64,000 nt of DNA from JBMTVN01 sp046047235 (GTDB lineage: Bacteria; Verrucomicrobiota; Verrucomicrobiia; Limisphaerales; JAHDYP01): positions 1 to 64,000 of the forward strand of contig JBJOII010000007.1 in assembly GCA_046047235.1 (NCBI GenBank). The letters are read 5' to 3'. Both the position numbers and the translations under genes were made by a program. Shown here piece by piece: positions 42,014 through 50,979 of this stretch. Every line of letters begins with the position of its first letter. Position 1 is the stretch's first letter. The notes beneath the pieces were generated by a model that was not told the DNA's origin, ran no database searches, and worked only from the letters and a program-made list of their open reading frames with translations.

Positions 42014-43201
42014 ATGAGTAAAAACTACATCTTCTCGTCGGAATCAGTCGGCGAAGGCCATCCCGATAAAGTCTGCGATACTATCTCCGACGCGATTCTG
42101 GACGCGTGCATCGCCCAAGACCGCAATAGCCGCGTCGCCTGCGAAACCTACGCCAAAAGTAACCTCGTGGTCATCGGCGGCGAAATCACCACCAAAGCCA
42201 ACATCGACTACAACGCCGTAGCCCGTCAGGCCATCCGCGATATCGGTTACGTCAATGATGACGATGTCTTCCACGCCGATCGCGTTCTCATCCTGAATGC
42301 TATCACGCAGCAAAGCCCCGACATCGCCCAAGGGGTCGATGCCCGCAAGGCCGCCGGGAAGGGCACAGCAGAACAAGGCGCCGGCGATCAGGGCCTCATG
42401 TTCGGCTACGCCTGTAACGAAACGCCCGAGTTGATGCCCGCGCCCATCATGTACGCGCACCAACTCGGACAAGCCCTCACTAACCTCCGTAAAGCCGGTA
42501 AAGTCGACTGGCTCCGCCCCGACGCCAAATCCCAGGTCTCGGTGGAATACCGGAATGACCAGCCCGTCCGCATCGCCAACGTGGTCGTCTCTACCCAGCA
42601 CGCCAATAGCGTCAAAACCTCCACGCTCCGCAAGTTCATCCTCGAGGAAGTCATCCTCAAGACTCTCCCTAAAAAGATGATCGACTCCAAAACGGAGGTC
42701 CTCATCAACCCGACAGGACGCTTCGTTGTCGGTGGCCCCCAAGGGGATACCGGCCTCACCGGCCGCAAAATCATCGTCGATACCTACGGCGGTATGGGCA
42801 GACACGGCGGTGGAGCGTTCTCAGGCAAGGACCCGTCCAAGGTCGACCGTAGCGCCGCTTACATGGGCCGCTATGTCGCCAAAAACATCGTCGCAGCAGG
42901 CATCGCCTCCAGCGCCGAAATCCAGTTCGCCTACGCCATCGGTCACCCCCGGCCCGTCAGTGTCTGCGTCAATACGTTCGGAACCGCCGCCGCCGGCATC
43001 ACCGATGCCATGATCGAAAAGGCCGTGTGCCAGGTGTTCAGCTTCAAGCCCGCTGATATCGTCAGCCAATTGAAACTGCTCCGACCAATCTACACTCAAA
43101 CCACCAATTACGGCCACTTCGGCAAAACAACCGACCTCAAGAGCATCACCTGGGAGAAAACCGACAAAGCCCGGGAATTGCGCAAAGCCCTTAAACTCTA
43201 G
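42014..43201 (+). CDS. metK: S-adenosylmethionine synthetase
   Basis: A 395-residue cytoplasmic enzyme that makes SAM from methionine and ATP. The signatures are unmistakable: FSSESVGEGHPDKVCD at the N-terminus, GAGDQGLMFGYACNET (the conserved hexapeptide region), and GGMGRHGGGAFSGKDPSKVDRSAAY with the GGGAFSxKDP P-loop. Length fits the family. It is followed 46 nt later by ahcY, forming a methylation-cycle operon, and is divergent from the SahR-like regulator. Confidence 0.98.
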   Translation: MSKNYIFSSESVGEGHPDKVCDTISDAILDACIAQDRNSRVACETYAKSNLVVIGGEITTKANIDYNAVARQAIRDIGYVNDDDVFHADRVLILNAITQQSPDIAQGVDARKAAGKGTAEQGAGDQGLMFGYACNETPELMPAPIMYAHQLGQALTNLRKAGKVDWLRPDAKSQVSVEYRNDQPVRIANVVVSTQHANSVKTSTLRKFILEEVILKTLPKKMIDSKTEVLINPTGRFVVGGPQGDTGLTGRKIIVDTYGGMGRHGGGAFSGKDPSKVDRSAAYMGRYVAKNIVAAGIASSAEIQFAYAIGHPRPVSVCVNTFGTAAAGITDAMIEKAVCQVFSFKPADIVSQLKLLRPIYTQTTNYGHFGKTTDLKSITWEKTDKARELRKALKL

Positions 43202-43247
43202 CTCAACCCGGCCCGCTACAGACCAGACCAATACGTTCCATACCGCT

Positions 43248-44699
43248 ATGGCTAAAAAGAAAACATCCAAAGCAACGAAATCCTCACCTGGAGCCAAGAA
43301 TGACTCCATCGTCCTCGATATGAACCTGGCCGAGTTCGGCCGCAAAGAAATCGAGGTCGCCGAACACGAAATGCCCGGCCTCATGGCCGTGCGCAAACGC
43401 TACGCCAAATCGCAACCGCTGAAAGGCGTGCGAATCTCCGGGTCTCTCCATATGACCATCGAGACCGCCGTGCTCATCGAAACGCTGACCGCCCTCGGAG
43501 CCTCAGTGCGCTGGGCCAGCTGCAATATCTTCAGCACACAGGACCATGCCGCCGCGGCCATCGCCCAAGGCGGTGTCAGTGTCTTCGCCATCAAGGGCGA
43601 AACGCTCGAGGAATACTGGGACTACACGCTCAATGCCCTCACCCACCCCGGAATGAAAGGACCCGAGCTCATCGTCGACGACGGCGGCGATGCGACACTC
43701 CTCCTCCATAAAGGCTACGAAATGGAGCAGGGCGACGGATGGGTCAATACAGCATCCGAAAGCCACGAAGAGCAGATCATCAAAAACCTGCTCAAAAAGT
43801 GCGCCAAAACCCGCCCGGGCTGGTTCACCAAAGTCGCCAAGGACTGGAAAGGCGTCTCCGAGGAAACCACCACCGGCGTGCATCGCCTCTACCAACTGCA
43901 CGAAATCGGTAAACTCCTCATCCCCGCCATCAACGTCAACGACTCGGTCACCAAGTCCAAATTCGACAACCTCTACGGCTGCCGCGAATCCCTGGCCGAT
44001 GGTATCAAGCGCGCCACCGGCGTCATGGTCGCCGGAAAGACCGCTGTGGTCTGTGGCTATGGCGACGTCGGTAAAGGCAGCGCCCACTCGCTCCGCGGGT
44101 TCGGTGCCCGCGTCATCGTTACAGAAATCGACCCCATCAACGCCCTCCAGGCCGCCATGGAAGGGTTCGAAGTCAAAACGGTCGAAGACACGCTCGGCGA
44201 AGGCGATATCTATGTCACCACCACCGGCAATCGTGACGTCATCACCTATGACCACATGCGGAAAATGAAGGACCAGGCCATCGTCTGTAATATCGGCCAC
44301 TTCGATAACGAGATCCAAATGGACCGCCTCAACACCGCCAAGGGTGTCAAACGGGTGAATATCAAACCCCAGGTGGACAAATACATCATGGCGAATAAAA
44401 ACGAGATCTACATCCTCGCAGAAGGTCGCCTCGTGAACCTCGGCTGCGCCGAAGGTCACCCCAGCTTCGTCATGTCCAACTCGTTCACCAACCAAGTGCT
44501 GGCACAGCTGGACCTCTGGAACCAGCGCGACTCCTACAAGCCCGGTGTCTATCGCCTGTCGAAGAAACTCGACGAGGAAGTCGCCCGCCTCCACCTGGAA
44601 AAAATCGGAGTCAAGCTCACCACGCTGACCCGCAAACAATCCAAATACCTGGGTATCCCCGTGGAGGGCCCCTACAAACCGGAACACTACCGCTACTAA
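43248..44699 (+). CDS. ahcY: S-adenosylhomocysteinase
   Basis: A 483-residue cytoplasmic NAD-dependent enzyme that splits S-adenosylhomocysteine into adenosine and homocysteine. Landmarks: SGSLHMTIETAVLIETL, ASCNIFSTQDHAAAAIA, NVNDSVTKSKFDNLYGCRESL, the NAD-binding VVCGYGDVGKGSAHSLRG, and the C-terminal KLDEEVARLHLEKIG...GPYKPEHYRY. A 20-residue lysine/serine-rich N-terminal extension precedes the conserved domain. It ends at a strong terminator, closing the metK-ahcY transcript. Confidence 0.98.
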   Translation: MAKKKTSKATKSSPGAKNDSIVLDMNLAEFGRKEIEVAEHEMPGLMAVRKRYAKSQPLKGVRISGSLHMTIETAVLIETLTALGASVRWASCNIFSTQDHAAAAIAQGGVSVFAIKGETLEEYWDYTLNALTHPGMKGPELIVDDGGDATLLLHKGYEMEQGDGWVNTASESHEEQIIKNLLKKCAKTRPGWFTKVAKDWKGVSEETTTGVHRLYQLHEIGKLLIPAINVNDSVTKSKFDNLYGCRESLADGIKRATGVMVAGKTAVVCGYGDVGKGSAHSLRGFGARVIVTEIDPINALQAAMEGFEVKTVEDTLGEGDIYVTTTGNRDVITYDHMRKMKDQAIVCNIGHFDNEIQMDRLNTAKGVKRVNIKPQVDKYIMANKNEIYILAEGRLVNLGCAEGHPSFVMSNSFTNQVLAQLDLWNQRDSYKPGVYRLSKKLDEEVARLHLEKIGVKLTTLTRKQSKYLGIPVEGPYKPEHYRY

Positions 44700-44720
44700 G
44701 CCGTTCCCGTTCGATCTCAC

Positions 44721-44760
44721 ACTCCCGGCCGACCGCTGGTCCGCCGGGAGTTCTTTTTTC
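44721..44760 (+). terminator. rho-independent terminator after ahcY
   Basis: A 9-bp stem (ACTCCCGGC / GCCGGGAGT) with a 13-nt loop is followed by TTCTTTTTTC, beginning 21 nt after the ahcY stop. Confidence 0.92.
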
Positions 44761-44889
44761 ATCCAATAGCCCACCCTCCCCGAGTCGAGCAATCACCAGA
44801 GGCAACCACCCCCCTGCATGCCGGCAGCACCAGTAGAGGAACAACCCGCCGCCAGACCGGAAACAGGATTGGGCACAGCCGAGTCCTCC

Positions 44890-45417
44890 CTACAAACCCC
44901 GCTTCTCAAACCACACAAACAAACCCACCGTGCCCACCCCAAAAAGCGGAATCAGAACCCACGGCGAAACACCCATTAGCTCCGGCAAACTGACCTTCCC
45001 CAGATCCTTCCACGCCAAGACAGTCTCCCGCATCAGCGGAAACACCTCCGCATACAAGGCCGCTCCCACCAGCATCCCCAGCAAAGCAAAGACCGCATGC
45101 CAGCGCCCCTCACCCAATGCCCCCACAGCCGTCCCCGGACAATACCCCATCACCGCCCACCCAGCCCCAAATAACCCGCCCCCCAAAATCACCGCACCAA
45201 GGTTCAATGGCTTGTGACTCAATTTGATCACTTCCAGCTCCGCCAACACACCAATCCCCACCATCCCCACCACAATCGCCGATAACATGAACTTCAAAAT
45301 CGTCATGTCCTGCAAACGCATCGCCCCCACCTGCTTCTCAAAACGTAAAACCCGCCCCCGCTGCAGCAAAAACCCAAACACAAAACCCGTCGCCAATCCT
45401 AAAACCACACTATTCAT
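44890..45417 (-). CDS. YeeE/YedE-family membrane protein, second half (DUF6691-like)
   Basis: A 175-residue membrane protein with about four or five hydrophobic helices. It contains GYCPGTAVGALGEG, the conserved Cys motif of the YeeE/YedE (thiosulfate transporter TsuA-related) family. The upstream open frame (to 45465) runs inside the neighbouring gene; the ATG at 45417 begins at MNSVVLGLATGFVFGFLLQRG, as in related proteins, and overlaps the previous gene by 8 nt. Half-size YeeE proteins usually come as pairs, as here. They are thought to move sulfur compounds (thiosulfate or persulfide) across the membrane. Confidence 0.85.
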   Translation of the reverse strand: MNSVVLGLATGFVFGFLLQRGRVLRFEKQVGAMRLQDMTILKFMLSAIVVGMVGIGVLAELEVIKLSHKPLNLGAVILGGGLFGAGWAVMGYCPGTAVGALGEGRWHAVFALLGMLVGAALYAEVFPLMRETVLAWKDLGKVSLPELMGVSPWVLIPLFGVGTVGLFVWFEKRGL

Positions 45418-45955
45418 GCTTCGCCCTCCCATAAACCGACCTCGCCACCCCAATCCCCACTCCAAAAAACATCAGCATCGCCAAAAACCCACTCCCGGAT
45501 AATTGCATCAGTCCGCTCAGCCCATGCCCGCTCGGACACCCATCCGCCAACCGAACCCCAAACAAAGCCACCACCCCCCCAAGAAAAGCCCAAACCGCCC
45601 GCTTCGCCACCGACCCGCCAAACCGCTCCCGCCAACCCGGCGGCACCGCCTCCGACGCATAACTCCCGTCCATCTTCGATGACACAAACGCCCCCAGCAA
45701 AATCCCCACAACCACCATGAACTGCCAGTCCACCCGAACCTTCTCCTTAACAAAATACTCGTTCCCCGCCACATGCCCCGATGCCACCACCCCCTCAGCC
45801 AAACCCGCCGCCCGCACAAAGGTGGTCGATGTCCCCAAATAACTCGTCTTGCCCCCCACCACAGTCGTTAGCCAGGCCGAAACCACCGCCAACAACCCGG
45901 CTAACGCACCCGCCAGGTAGGGACTCCATCCTCCATCCTTAGTTCGCCATCGCAT
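45410..45955 (-). CDS. YeeE/YedE-family membrane protein, first half
   Basis: A 181-residue membrane protein. It includes a GGKTSYLGTSTTFVRAAG segment and the DGCPSGHGLSGLMQLS motif with the family's conserved cysteine. It overlaps the second half by 8 nt, so the pair should be made in equal amounts and form one channel of sulfur-compound type. The sulfide-oxidation gene set lies 4.7 kb away on the other strand, so shared physiology is plausible. Confidence 0.86.
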   Translation of the reverse strand: MRWRTKDGGWSPYLAGALAGLLAVVSAWLTTVVGGKTSYLGTSTTFVRAAGLAEGVVASGHVAGNEYFVKEKVRVDWQFMVVVGILLGAFVSSKMDGSYASEAVPPGWRERFGGSVAKRAVWAFLGGVVALFGVRLADGCPSGHGLSGLMQLSGSGFLAMLMFFGVGIGVARSVYGRAKHE

Positions 45956-46103
45956 AAGGCTCTTGCAACTACACCCTGCACATCAAAATCGCAACACCGC
46001 TCTGCCTCCCTCACCCCAGTCATGCCCGCCAGGGGAAGACCAAGCTACAAAGCCGATGGAGAACACCCTGCACTAGCCGGACCCTTTTTATATCATAAAT
46101 AAC

Positions 46104-46115
46104 ATTATCATTATC
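46104..46115 (-). promoter_or_regulatory. Fur-box-like AT-rich element
   Basis: On the minus strand GATAATGATAAT matches the first 12 bases of the Fur consensus; the following GTTATTT matches poorly. It stands in the 319-bp gap between the divergent yeeE pair and the large surface protein, about 150 bp from each. Weak evidence. Confidence 0.3.
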
Positions 46116-46136
46116 TTGGTTTCCAAGTAGCCGGAC

Positions 46137-46164
46137 TTGACAGTGCCAAGGCAGGGTTTAGATT
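46137..46164 (+). promoter_or_regulatory. candidate promoter of the large LamG surface protein
   Basis: TTGACA (46137-46142), 16 nt, then TAGATT (46159-46164). It would give a leader of about 100 nt to the ATG at 46275. The rest of the 319-bp intergenic region is AT-richer than its surroundings and shows no gene. Confidence 0.45.
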
Positions 46165-46274
46165 CAGAGCCGTCCCCTAAATTCAATTCACCCGTAGTTG
46201 AAATGACTACACACCGACGTCTCACGTCTTCACATCCGCAAGGGTCACTCACTACAGGGTAAAACCATCAAACC

Positions 46275-49200
46275 ATGAAAAGACTCGTCCTCCTAACGCT
46301 GCTGACAGCACTGACCTCCCCGGTCCGGGCTGACTATGCATCCAGCGTCCTCGCCCACGGTCCCATCGCCTACTGGCGCCTTAACGAAACAACTCAGCCA
46401 CCAGCCGGCGATATGGCCGCCAACAGCGGTAGCCTCGCAAGCGCCGCAGACGGCTTCTACGTCGGGGACGTCTTCCGCCCCGAAACCGGTGCCATCGTTG
46501 GCAGCCCCTCCGATACCGCCGCCAGCTTCACCGGCGGTGCCCGCGTCACAGTCCCTTACAGCGCCGACCTCAACCCCTCCGGAGCATTCTCCGTAGAATG
46601 CTGGGCCCTCAAAGACCCCGGCACCGGCTACCCCCTCGGTGCCTTCTCCTCCGTCCAATACAACGGCGGCTCAGAACGCCGCGGATGGCTCATCTACGAC
46701 AATGACACCAATTGGCAGTTCCGCGTCGGTGACGGCGCCGGCTACGTCGCCACCGCCGGTGGCGGCACCGCCGACGTGGGCGCGTGGTACCATCTGGTCG
46801 GTGTCTGCGACGGCACCAACGCCAAGCTCTACGTCAACGGTGAGGAGGTCGCCAATGTCGCCCTCGCGCGCCCCTTCGAACCCAACCCCTCCGCCTCAAC
46901 CGACATCGGCAGCGCCAGCGCGTTCGGTCGCCACTTCACCGGCGTCGTTGATGAGGCCGCTGTTTACCCGACCGCCCTCTCCGCCGCGGAAGTGCTGGCC
47001 CATTACCAGAACGGCATCAACAGCGCACCAACCACGCCCTACAGTCAACTCGTCCAGGCCCAAAACCCCCTGGCCTACTGGCACCTCAACGAACCCGCCT
47101 ATACCCCACCCACCTCCCTCCCCAGTGCCGCCAACCTCGGCTCCGATGGCGCCGCCTCCAACGGCAGCTACCAGCCCGGCAGCCAGCCCGGCGCCCCAGG
47201 CTCCACCCTCAGCGGTTTCGGCGCCGACAACAAATCCACTGCCTTCAACGGCATCGTCGGCCATGTGGAAACTCCTGTCTCCCTCAATAACCTCGCAGAA
47301 TTCACCGTCATGGGCTGGATCAAACGCGGATCGGAACACTCCACCCGCGGCGGGTACTTCGGCCAAAATGACCTGCTCGAGTTTGGTGACGCCGATGGCG
47401 GCACCACCATCGAAGCCTGGATCAATGCCTACGGCGCCAATATCAAGATCGATTACCCGTTCCCCGACGATACCTGGGGCTTCATCGCCCTCACCGGCAA
47501 TAGCACGGAAGCTGTCCTCTACGTCAACGGCATCCCCGCCGCCAGCCGGACCGGCAGCGTCACGTCCTTTGGTAGCAGCGCCTACCTGTTTAATATCGGC
47601 GGCGGCGGCATCTTCAACGCCACCGGTGACTACTTCCGCGGAGGCATCGACGAAGTCGCCGTCTTCGATAAAGCGCTCAGCGCCGCACAAGTCCTCGAAG
47701 TATTCGCCGGCGCCAATGTCCCACCCTGGATCACAACCCAACCCATCGCCCCCGATCGCGATCTCTACGCCGGTAACACAGTCACGGTCAGCGTCGGCGC
47801 CGAAGGCCCCCCACCGCTCACCTACCAGTGGTTCAAAGACGGAGCCGCCGTCACCGGCCAAACCTCCGATACGCTCACGCTTAGCCCCGCCGCAGTCAGC
47901 GACTCCGGCACCTATGAAGTCGTCGTCAGCAACACCTACGGACAAGCCACCAGCGACAGCGTCAGCATCCTGATCAATCCCGCGGACACGGTCGCACCCA
48001 CCTTGCTCCACGCCACAGGCAACGACATGTTCAATCAGGTCAGAGTCTGGTTCTCCGAACCCGTCGACCCCGCCTCAGCCCAGAACCCAGCGAACTACTC
48101 GCTCTCGGGCGGGCTCTCCATCTCCGCCGCCACGCTCGATACCCCTGCCGGCGGCAGCGGTGACCATATCGTCACTCTCTCGACTTCAGCCCAAACCCCG
48201 GGCCAAATCTATACCCTCACGGTCTCCGGCGTGCAGGATCAGGTCCTCCCCGCCAATACGATCGCCGCCAATAGCACCATCGAGTTCAGTAGCTGGATCA
48301 TCTACTCCGGCTACCTCAAATTCGAAGTCTGGAACGGCCTCTCCACCTCCGATAATAACCTCCCCAATACGCTGCTCGCAGACCCTAGGTTCCCCGATTC
48401 CCCGGACATGGTCACCTATGCCACGGAATTCTCCAGCCGAACGGTCTACCCCGATGACAGCCACGAAGGTTACGGCGGTAAAATGTCGGGCTTTATCATC
48501 CCCACTGAAACAGCTGACTACACGTTCTTCCTCTCCAGCGATGACTCATCACAGCTCTACCTGAGCACCTCCGATGACCCGGCCGATGCCGTGCTCATCG
48601 CCGAGGAAACCGACTGCTGCGATGCCTTCCAGGAACCCGACGTCCCCAACGACGACGGCACCACCTATTCATCCAGCTTCCCGGCCGTCACGCTCCAAGC
48701 CGGTCAGCGCTACTATATCGAAGCGCTCTGGAAAGAAGGCGGCGGCGGTGACTACTGCCGCGTCGCCTGGCGCAAGAGCGGTGACTCCACCCTCGCAGCA
48801 GACCTGCCCCATATCTCCGGCGCCAATATCGCCGTCCCCATCGACCCCAATGTCGATATGGCATTCACCCAGCAGCCCGCCGACCAGCTCGGGATCCTGC
48901 CCTCCACCGGCATCGAGATCTTCGCGCAAGATTTCAACGCCAATGACGGCGGCTTCACCGTGGTCAACACCGACCCCGCTCCCCCGGGACCGTGGGTCTA
49001 CAACGCAGCTAACGGCACCTGGACCGCCAATGGCGGAGAAGCCGATTGCACCGGCCCCTACAACTCCCAGCTGAATAGCCCCGCTATCAGCTTAACCCAG
49101 GACGGCGCGCTCTCGCTCAACTTCAGCCACCGCTACTCATTCGAAAGCGGCCTCTGGGACGCCGGCCAGGTCCGGATCAGCGTCAATGGTGGTGCGTTCA

Positions 49201-50435
49201 CCCTCGTCCCCGCCGAGAACTTCTCCGCCAATGGCTACGCCGAAGGTGCCATCGTCGGCAGCGGTATCGCCCTCGGCCAGCGCGCCTTCAATGGCGATTC
49301 GCCCGGATACAGCAGCGGAACCCTCATCACCAGCAAATGCACGCTCGGCACCTTCAGCCAAGGCGATAGTCTCGTCGTCCAGTTCGTCGGCGCCTGGGAC
49401 GATTGCACCACCGCATCCACCCCGGGATGGGTCATCGATAGCCTGCAGCTCGAACTGCTCCCCATGATGATCCAAAACTTCGCCGCCGATAACGGAGGAT
49501 TCTCCGTGGCGGATTCACCCAGCCCCGCCCCCGCCGGCCGTAGCCCATGGACCTACGACGGCACCAGCGGACTCTGGACCACCGATGGCAGCAACGCCGA
49601 TTGCACCGATCCGTTCAGCTCCGGCCTCACCAGCCCCGCCTACACGGTGCCGGTCTCGGAAGAGGTCACGCTCAACTTCAACCACCGCTACTCCTTCGAA
49701 GGAGACCTCTGGGACGGTGGCCAAGTGCGCATCAGCGTCAATGGTGGTGCTTTCAACCCCGTCGCCGCCGAGAGCTTCACCGCCAATGGCTACGCCCCAG
49801 GCACCATCCAAGGCACCGGCGTCCTCAACGGACAAAGCGCCTTCAACGGTGACTCAACCGGCTACGCCAACGGGGATACCATCACCAGCTCAGCCATCCT
49901 GGGCTCGTTCAACCAAAACGATACCATCGCCATCCAGTTCATCGGCGCATGGGATGAATGCTCCGGTGCATCGACACCATCCTGGGCAGTCAATGAACTG
50001 TCACTCGTGTTCGGCACCGCCGCCCAGGCCTCCACGTTCACCGCCCAGGTCCAAGCCTCACTCCAAGGCGAACCCGTCAGCGTGAACTACCAATGGCAAC
50101 GGAACGACGGCAGCGGATGGATCGATATCGACGGAGCCGATACCTCCTCGTTCACGATCTATCCCACCCCGGCCGACTTCCAAGCCTCGTTCCGAGTCAC
50201 AGCCAGTGTGCCCGGCAAATCGATTACCAGTAATGAAGTCATGCTGGTCACCGAAGTCACCGGACCGCCCGCGCTCGATATCAGTAAGTCCGCCTCCAGC
50301 ATCACCATCACGTTCGAAGGAACGCTGCAAAGCGCACCCACAGCCGAAGGCCCCTACACAACAGTCCAAGGCGCCCAAAGCCCCTATACGGTGCCCCTCA
50401 CGGAACAGTCCATGTTCCTCCGTAGCGTGAGGTAA
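46275..50435 (+). CDS. large secreted LamG/Ig/PA14 surface protein
   Basis: A 1386-residue exported protein with signal peptide (LVLLTLLTALTSPVRA). Domain order by eye: LamG-like lectin fold (about 25-250, AYWRLNE ... GVVDEAAVYPTAL), a second LamG (260-490, AYWHLNE ... GGIDEVAVFDKAL), an Ig-like domain (495-585, ITTQP...YQWFKDGAAVTGQ...SDSGTYEVVVSN), a Big_5-like strand domain (590-680), and a PA14-like region (690-870, SGFIIPTETADYTFFLSSDDSSQLYL). Next come two tandem copies of a roughly 150-residue beta module (HRYSFE-LWD-GQVRISVNGGAF) and a final Ig-like and short C-terminal domain. It probably binds polysaccharide or mediates adhesion. No catalytic motif is seen, and no PEP-CTERM or LPXTG-type tail. 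Confidence 0.88.
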   Translation: MKRLVLLTLLTALTSPVRADYASSVLAHGPIAYWRLNETTQPPAGDMAANSGSLASAADGFYVGDVFRPETGAIVGSPSDTAASFTGGARVTVPYSADLNPSGAFSVECWALKDPGTGYPLGAFSSVQYNGGSERRGWLIYDNDTNWQFRVGDGAGYVATAGGGTADVGAWYHLVGVCDGTNAKLYVNGEEVANVALARPFEPNPSASTDIGSASAFGRHFTGVVDEAAVYPTALSAAEVLAHYQNGINSAPTTPYSQLVQAQNPLAYWHLNEPAYTPPTSLPSAANLGSDGAASNGSYQPGSQPGAPGSTLSGFGADNKSTAFNGIVGHVETPVSLNNLAEFTVMGWIKRGSEHSTRGGYFGQNDLLEFGDADGGTTIEAWINAYGANIKIDYPFPDDTWGFIALTGNSTEAVLYVNGIPAASRTGSVTSFGSSAYLFNIGGGGIFNATGDYFRGGIDEVAVFDKALSAAQVLEVFAGANVPPWITTQPIAPDRDLYAGNTVTVSVGAEGPPPLTYQWFKDGAAVTGQTSDTLTLSPAAVSDSGTYEVVVSNTYGQATSDSVSILINPADTVAPTLLHATGNDMFNQVRVWFSEPVDPASAQNPANYSLSGGLSISAATLDTPAGGSGDHIVTLSTSAQTPGQIYTLTVSGVQDQVLPANTIAANSTIEFSSWIIYSGYLKFEVWNGLSTSDNNLPNTLLADPRFPDSPDMVTYATEFSSRTVYPDDSHEGYGGKMSGFIIPTETADYTFFLSSDDSSQLYLSTSDDPADAVLIAEETDCCDAFQEPDVPNDDGTTYSSSFPAVTLQAGQRYYIEALWKEGGGGDYCRVAWRKSGDSTLAADLPHISGANIAVPIDPNVDMAFTQQPADQLGILPSTGIEIFAQDFNANDGGFTVVNTDPAPPGPWVYNAANGTWTANGGEADCTGPYNSQLNSPAISLTQDGALSLNFSHRYSFESGLWDAGQVRISVNGGAFTLVPAENFSANGYAEGAIVGSGIALGQRAFNGDSPGYSSGTLITSKCTLGTFSQGDSLVVQFVGAWDDCTTASTPGWVIDSLQLELLPMMIQNFAADNGGFSVADSPSPAPAGRSPWTYDGTSGLWTTDGSNADCTDPFSSGLTSPAYTVPVSEEVTLNFNHRYSFEGDLWDGGQVRISVNGGAFNPVAAESFTANGYAPGTIQGTGVLNGQSAFNGDSTGYANGDTITSSAILGSFNQNDTIAIQFIGAWDECSGASTPSWAVNELSLVFGTAAQASTFTAQVQASLQGEPVSVNYQWQRNDGSGWIDIDGADTSSFTIYPTPADFQASFRVTASVPGKSITSNEVMLVTEVTGPPALDISKSASSITITFEGTLQSAPTAEGPYTTVQGAQSPYTVPLTEQSMFLRSVR

Positions 50436-50463
50436 CCCCCTCAACTGTAACGGATAACACGCA

Positions 50464-50496
50464 GCGCAGCCGGCCACGCCGGCTGCGCTTTTCTTT
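50464..50496 (+). terminator. rho-independent terminator
   Basis: An 11-bp GC-rich stem (GCGCAGCCGGC / GCCGGCTGCGC) with a CAC triloop is followed by TTTTCTTT, 28 nt after the stop of the large surface protein. Confidence 0.93.
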
Positions 50497-50582
50497 ACAC
50501 CCACCCACCCCAAACTCATGCCCCCCACTCTACTAACACCCATTAGCTAGGATAAATTGTTATTTCATATTGCGTAAGCTGA

Positions 50583-50630
50583 TTGACTGCCAACCCAGCA
50601 TGGTTTAATAATCCAATAGTTCAACGGTTG
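50583..50630 (+). promoter_or_regulatory. candidate promoter and operator of the sulfide operon
   Basis: TTGACT (50583-50588), 18 nt, and AATAAT (50607-50612) resemble -35/-10 elements, in unusually AT-rich DNA. The dyad CAACGGTTG (50622-50630) lies near the expected transcription start, 8 nt before the ArsR ATG, where an ArsR-type repressor would bind to control itself and the genes downstream. Confidence 0.45.
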
Positions 50631-50638
50631 TTAAAGTC

Positions 50639-50974
50639 ATGAACAAACTGGCAGAACAGGTTAAGGAAGAATTCCAGGGCAACGAGCTGGTCTGCGCCAA
50701 GGTCATCACGCTCTTCCAACTCATCGCCAATAAAACCCGCTTCCGCATCATTTGCCTCCTCGCCCGCGGAGAATTCTGCGTCAACGACATCGTCGAAGTC
50801 GTCGACGCAGGCAAACTCTCCAATATCTCCCAACAACTCAAAATCCTCTGCCTGGCCGGCCTCATCGAACGACGCCGCCAACAAAAGCGAATCCTCTACT
50901 CCCTAAAGGACGAAAGGATCCGCGACATGATCGACTACTTTCGGGCCCAGTTCCTCTCACCCAAATGCAATTAA
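50639..50974 (+). CDS. ArsR-family repressor, possibly persulfide-sensing (SqrR/BigR-like)
   Basis: A 111-residue winged-helix protein: NKTRFRIICLLARGEFCVNDIVEVV and NISQQLKILCLAGLIERRRQQKRILYSL. Cysteines are at 19, 39, 47, 71 and 110. C39, just before the ARGE turn, and C110, second from the end, occupy roughly the positions of the two redox cysteines of SqrR/BigR, which form a tetrasulfide link and release DNA when sulfide is oxidised. No ArsR metal motif (CxCxxC) is present. It lies directly ahead of a sulfide:quinone-oxidoreductase-like gene with a 5-nt gap, so control of that operon is expected. The sensing mechanism is inferred. Confidence 0.8.
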   Translation: MNKLAEQVKEEFQGNELVCAKVITLFQLIANKTRFRIICLLARGEFCVNDIVEVVDAGKLSNISQQLKILCLAGLIERRRQQKRILYSLKDERIRDMIDYFRAQFLSPKCN

Positions 50975-50979
50975 CGCGT

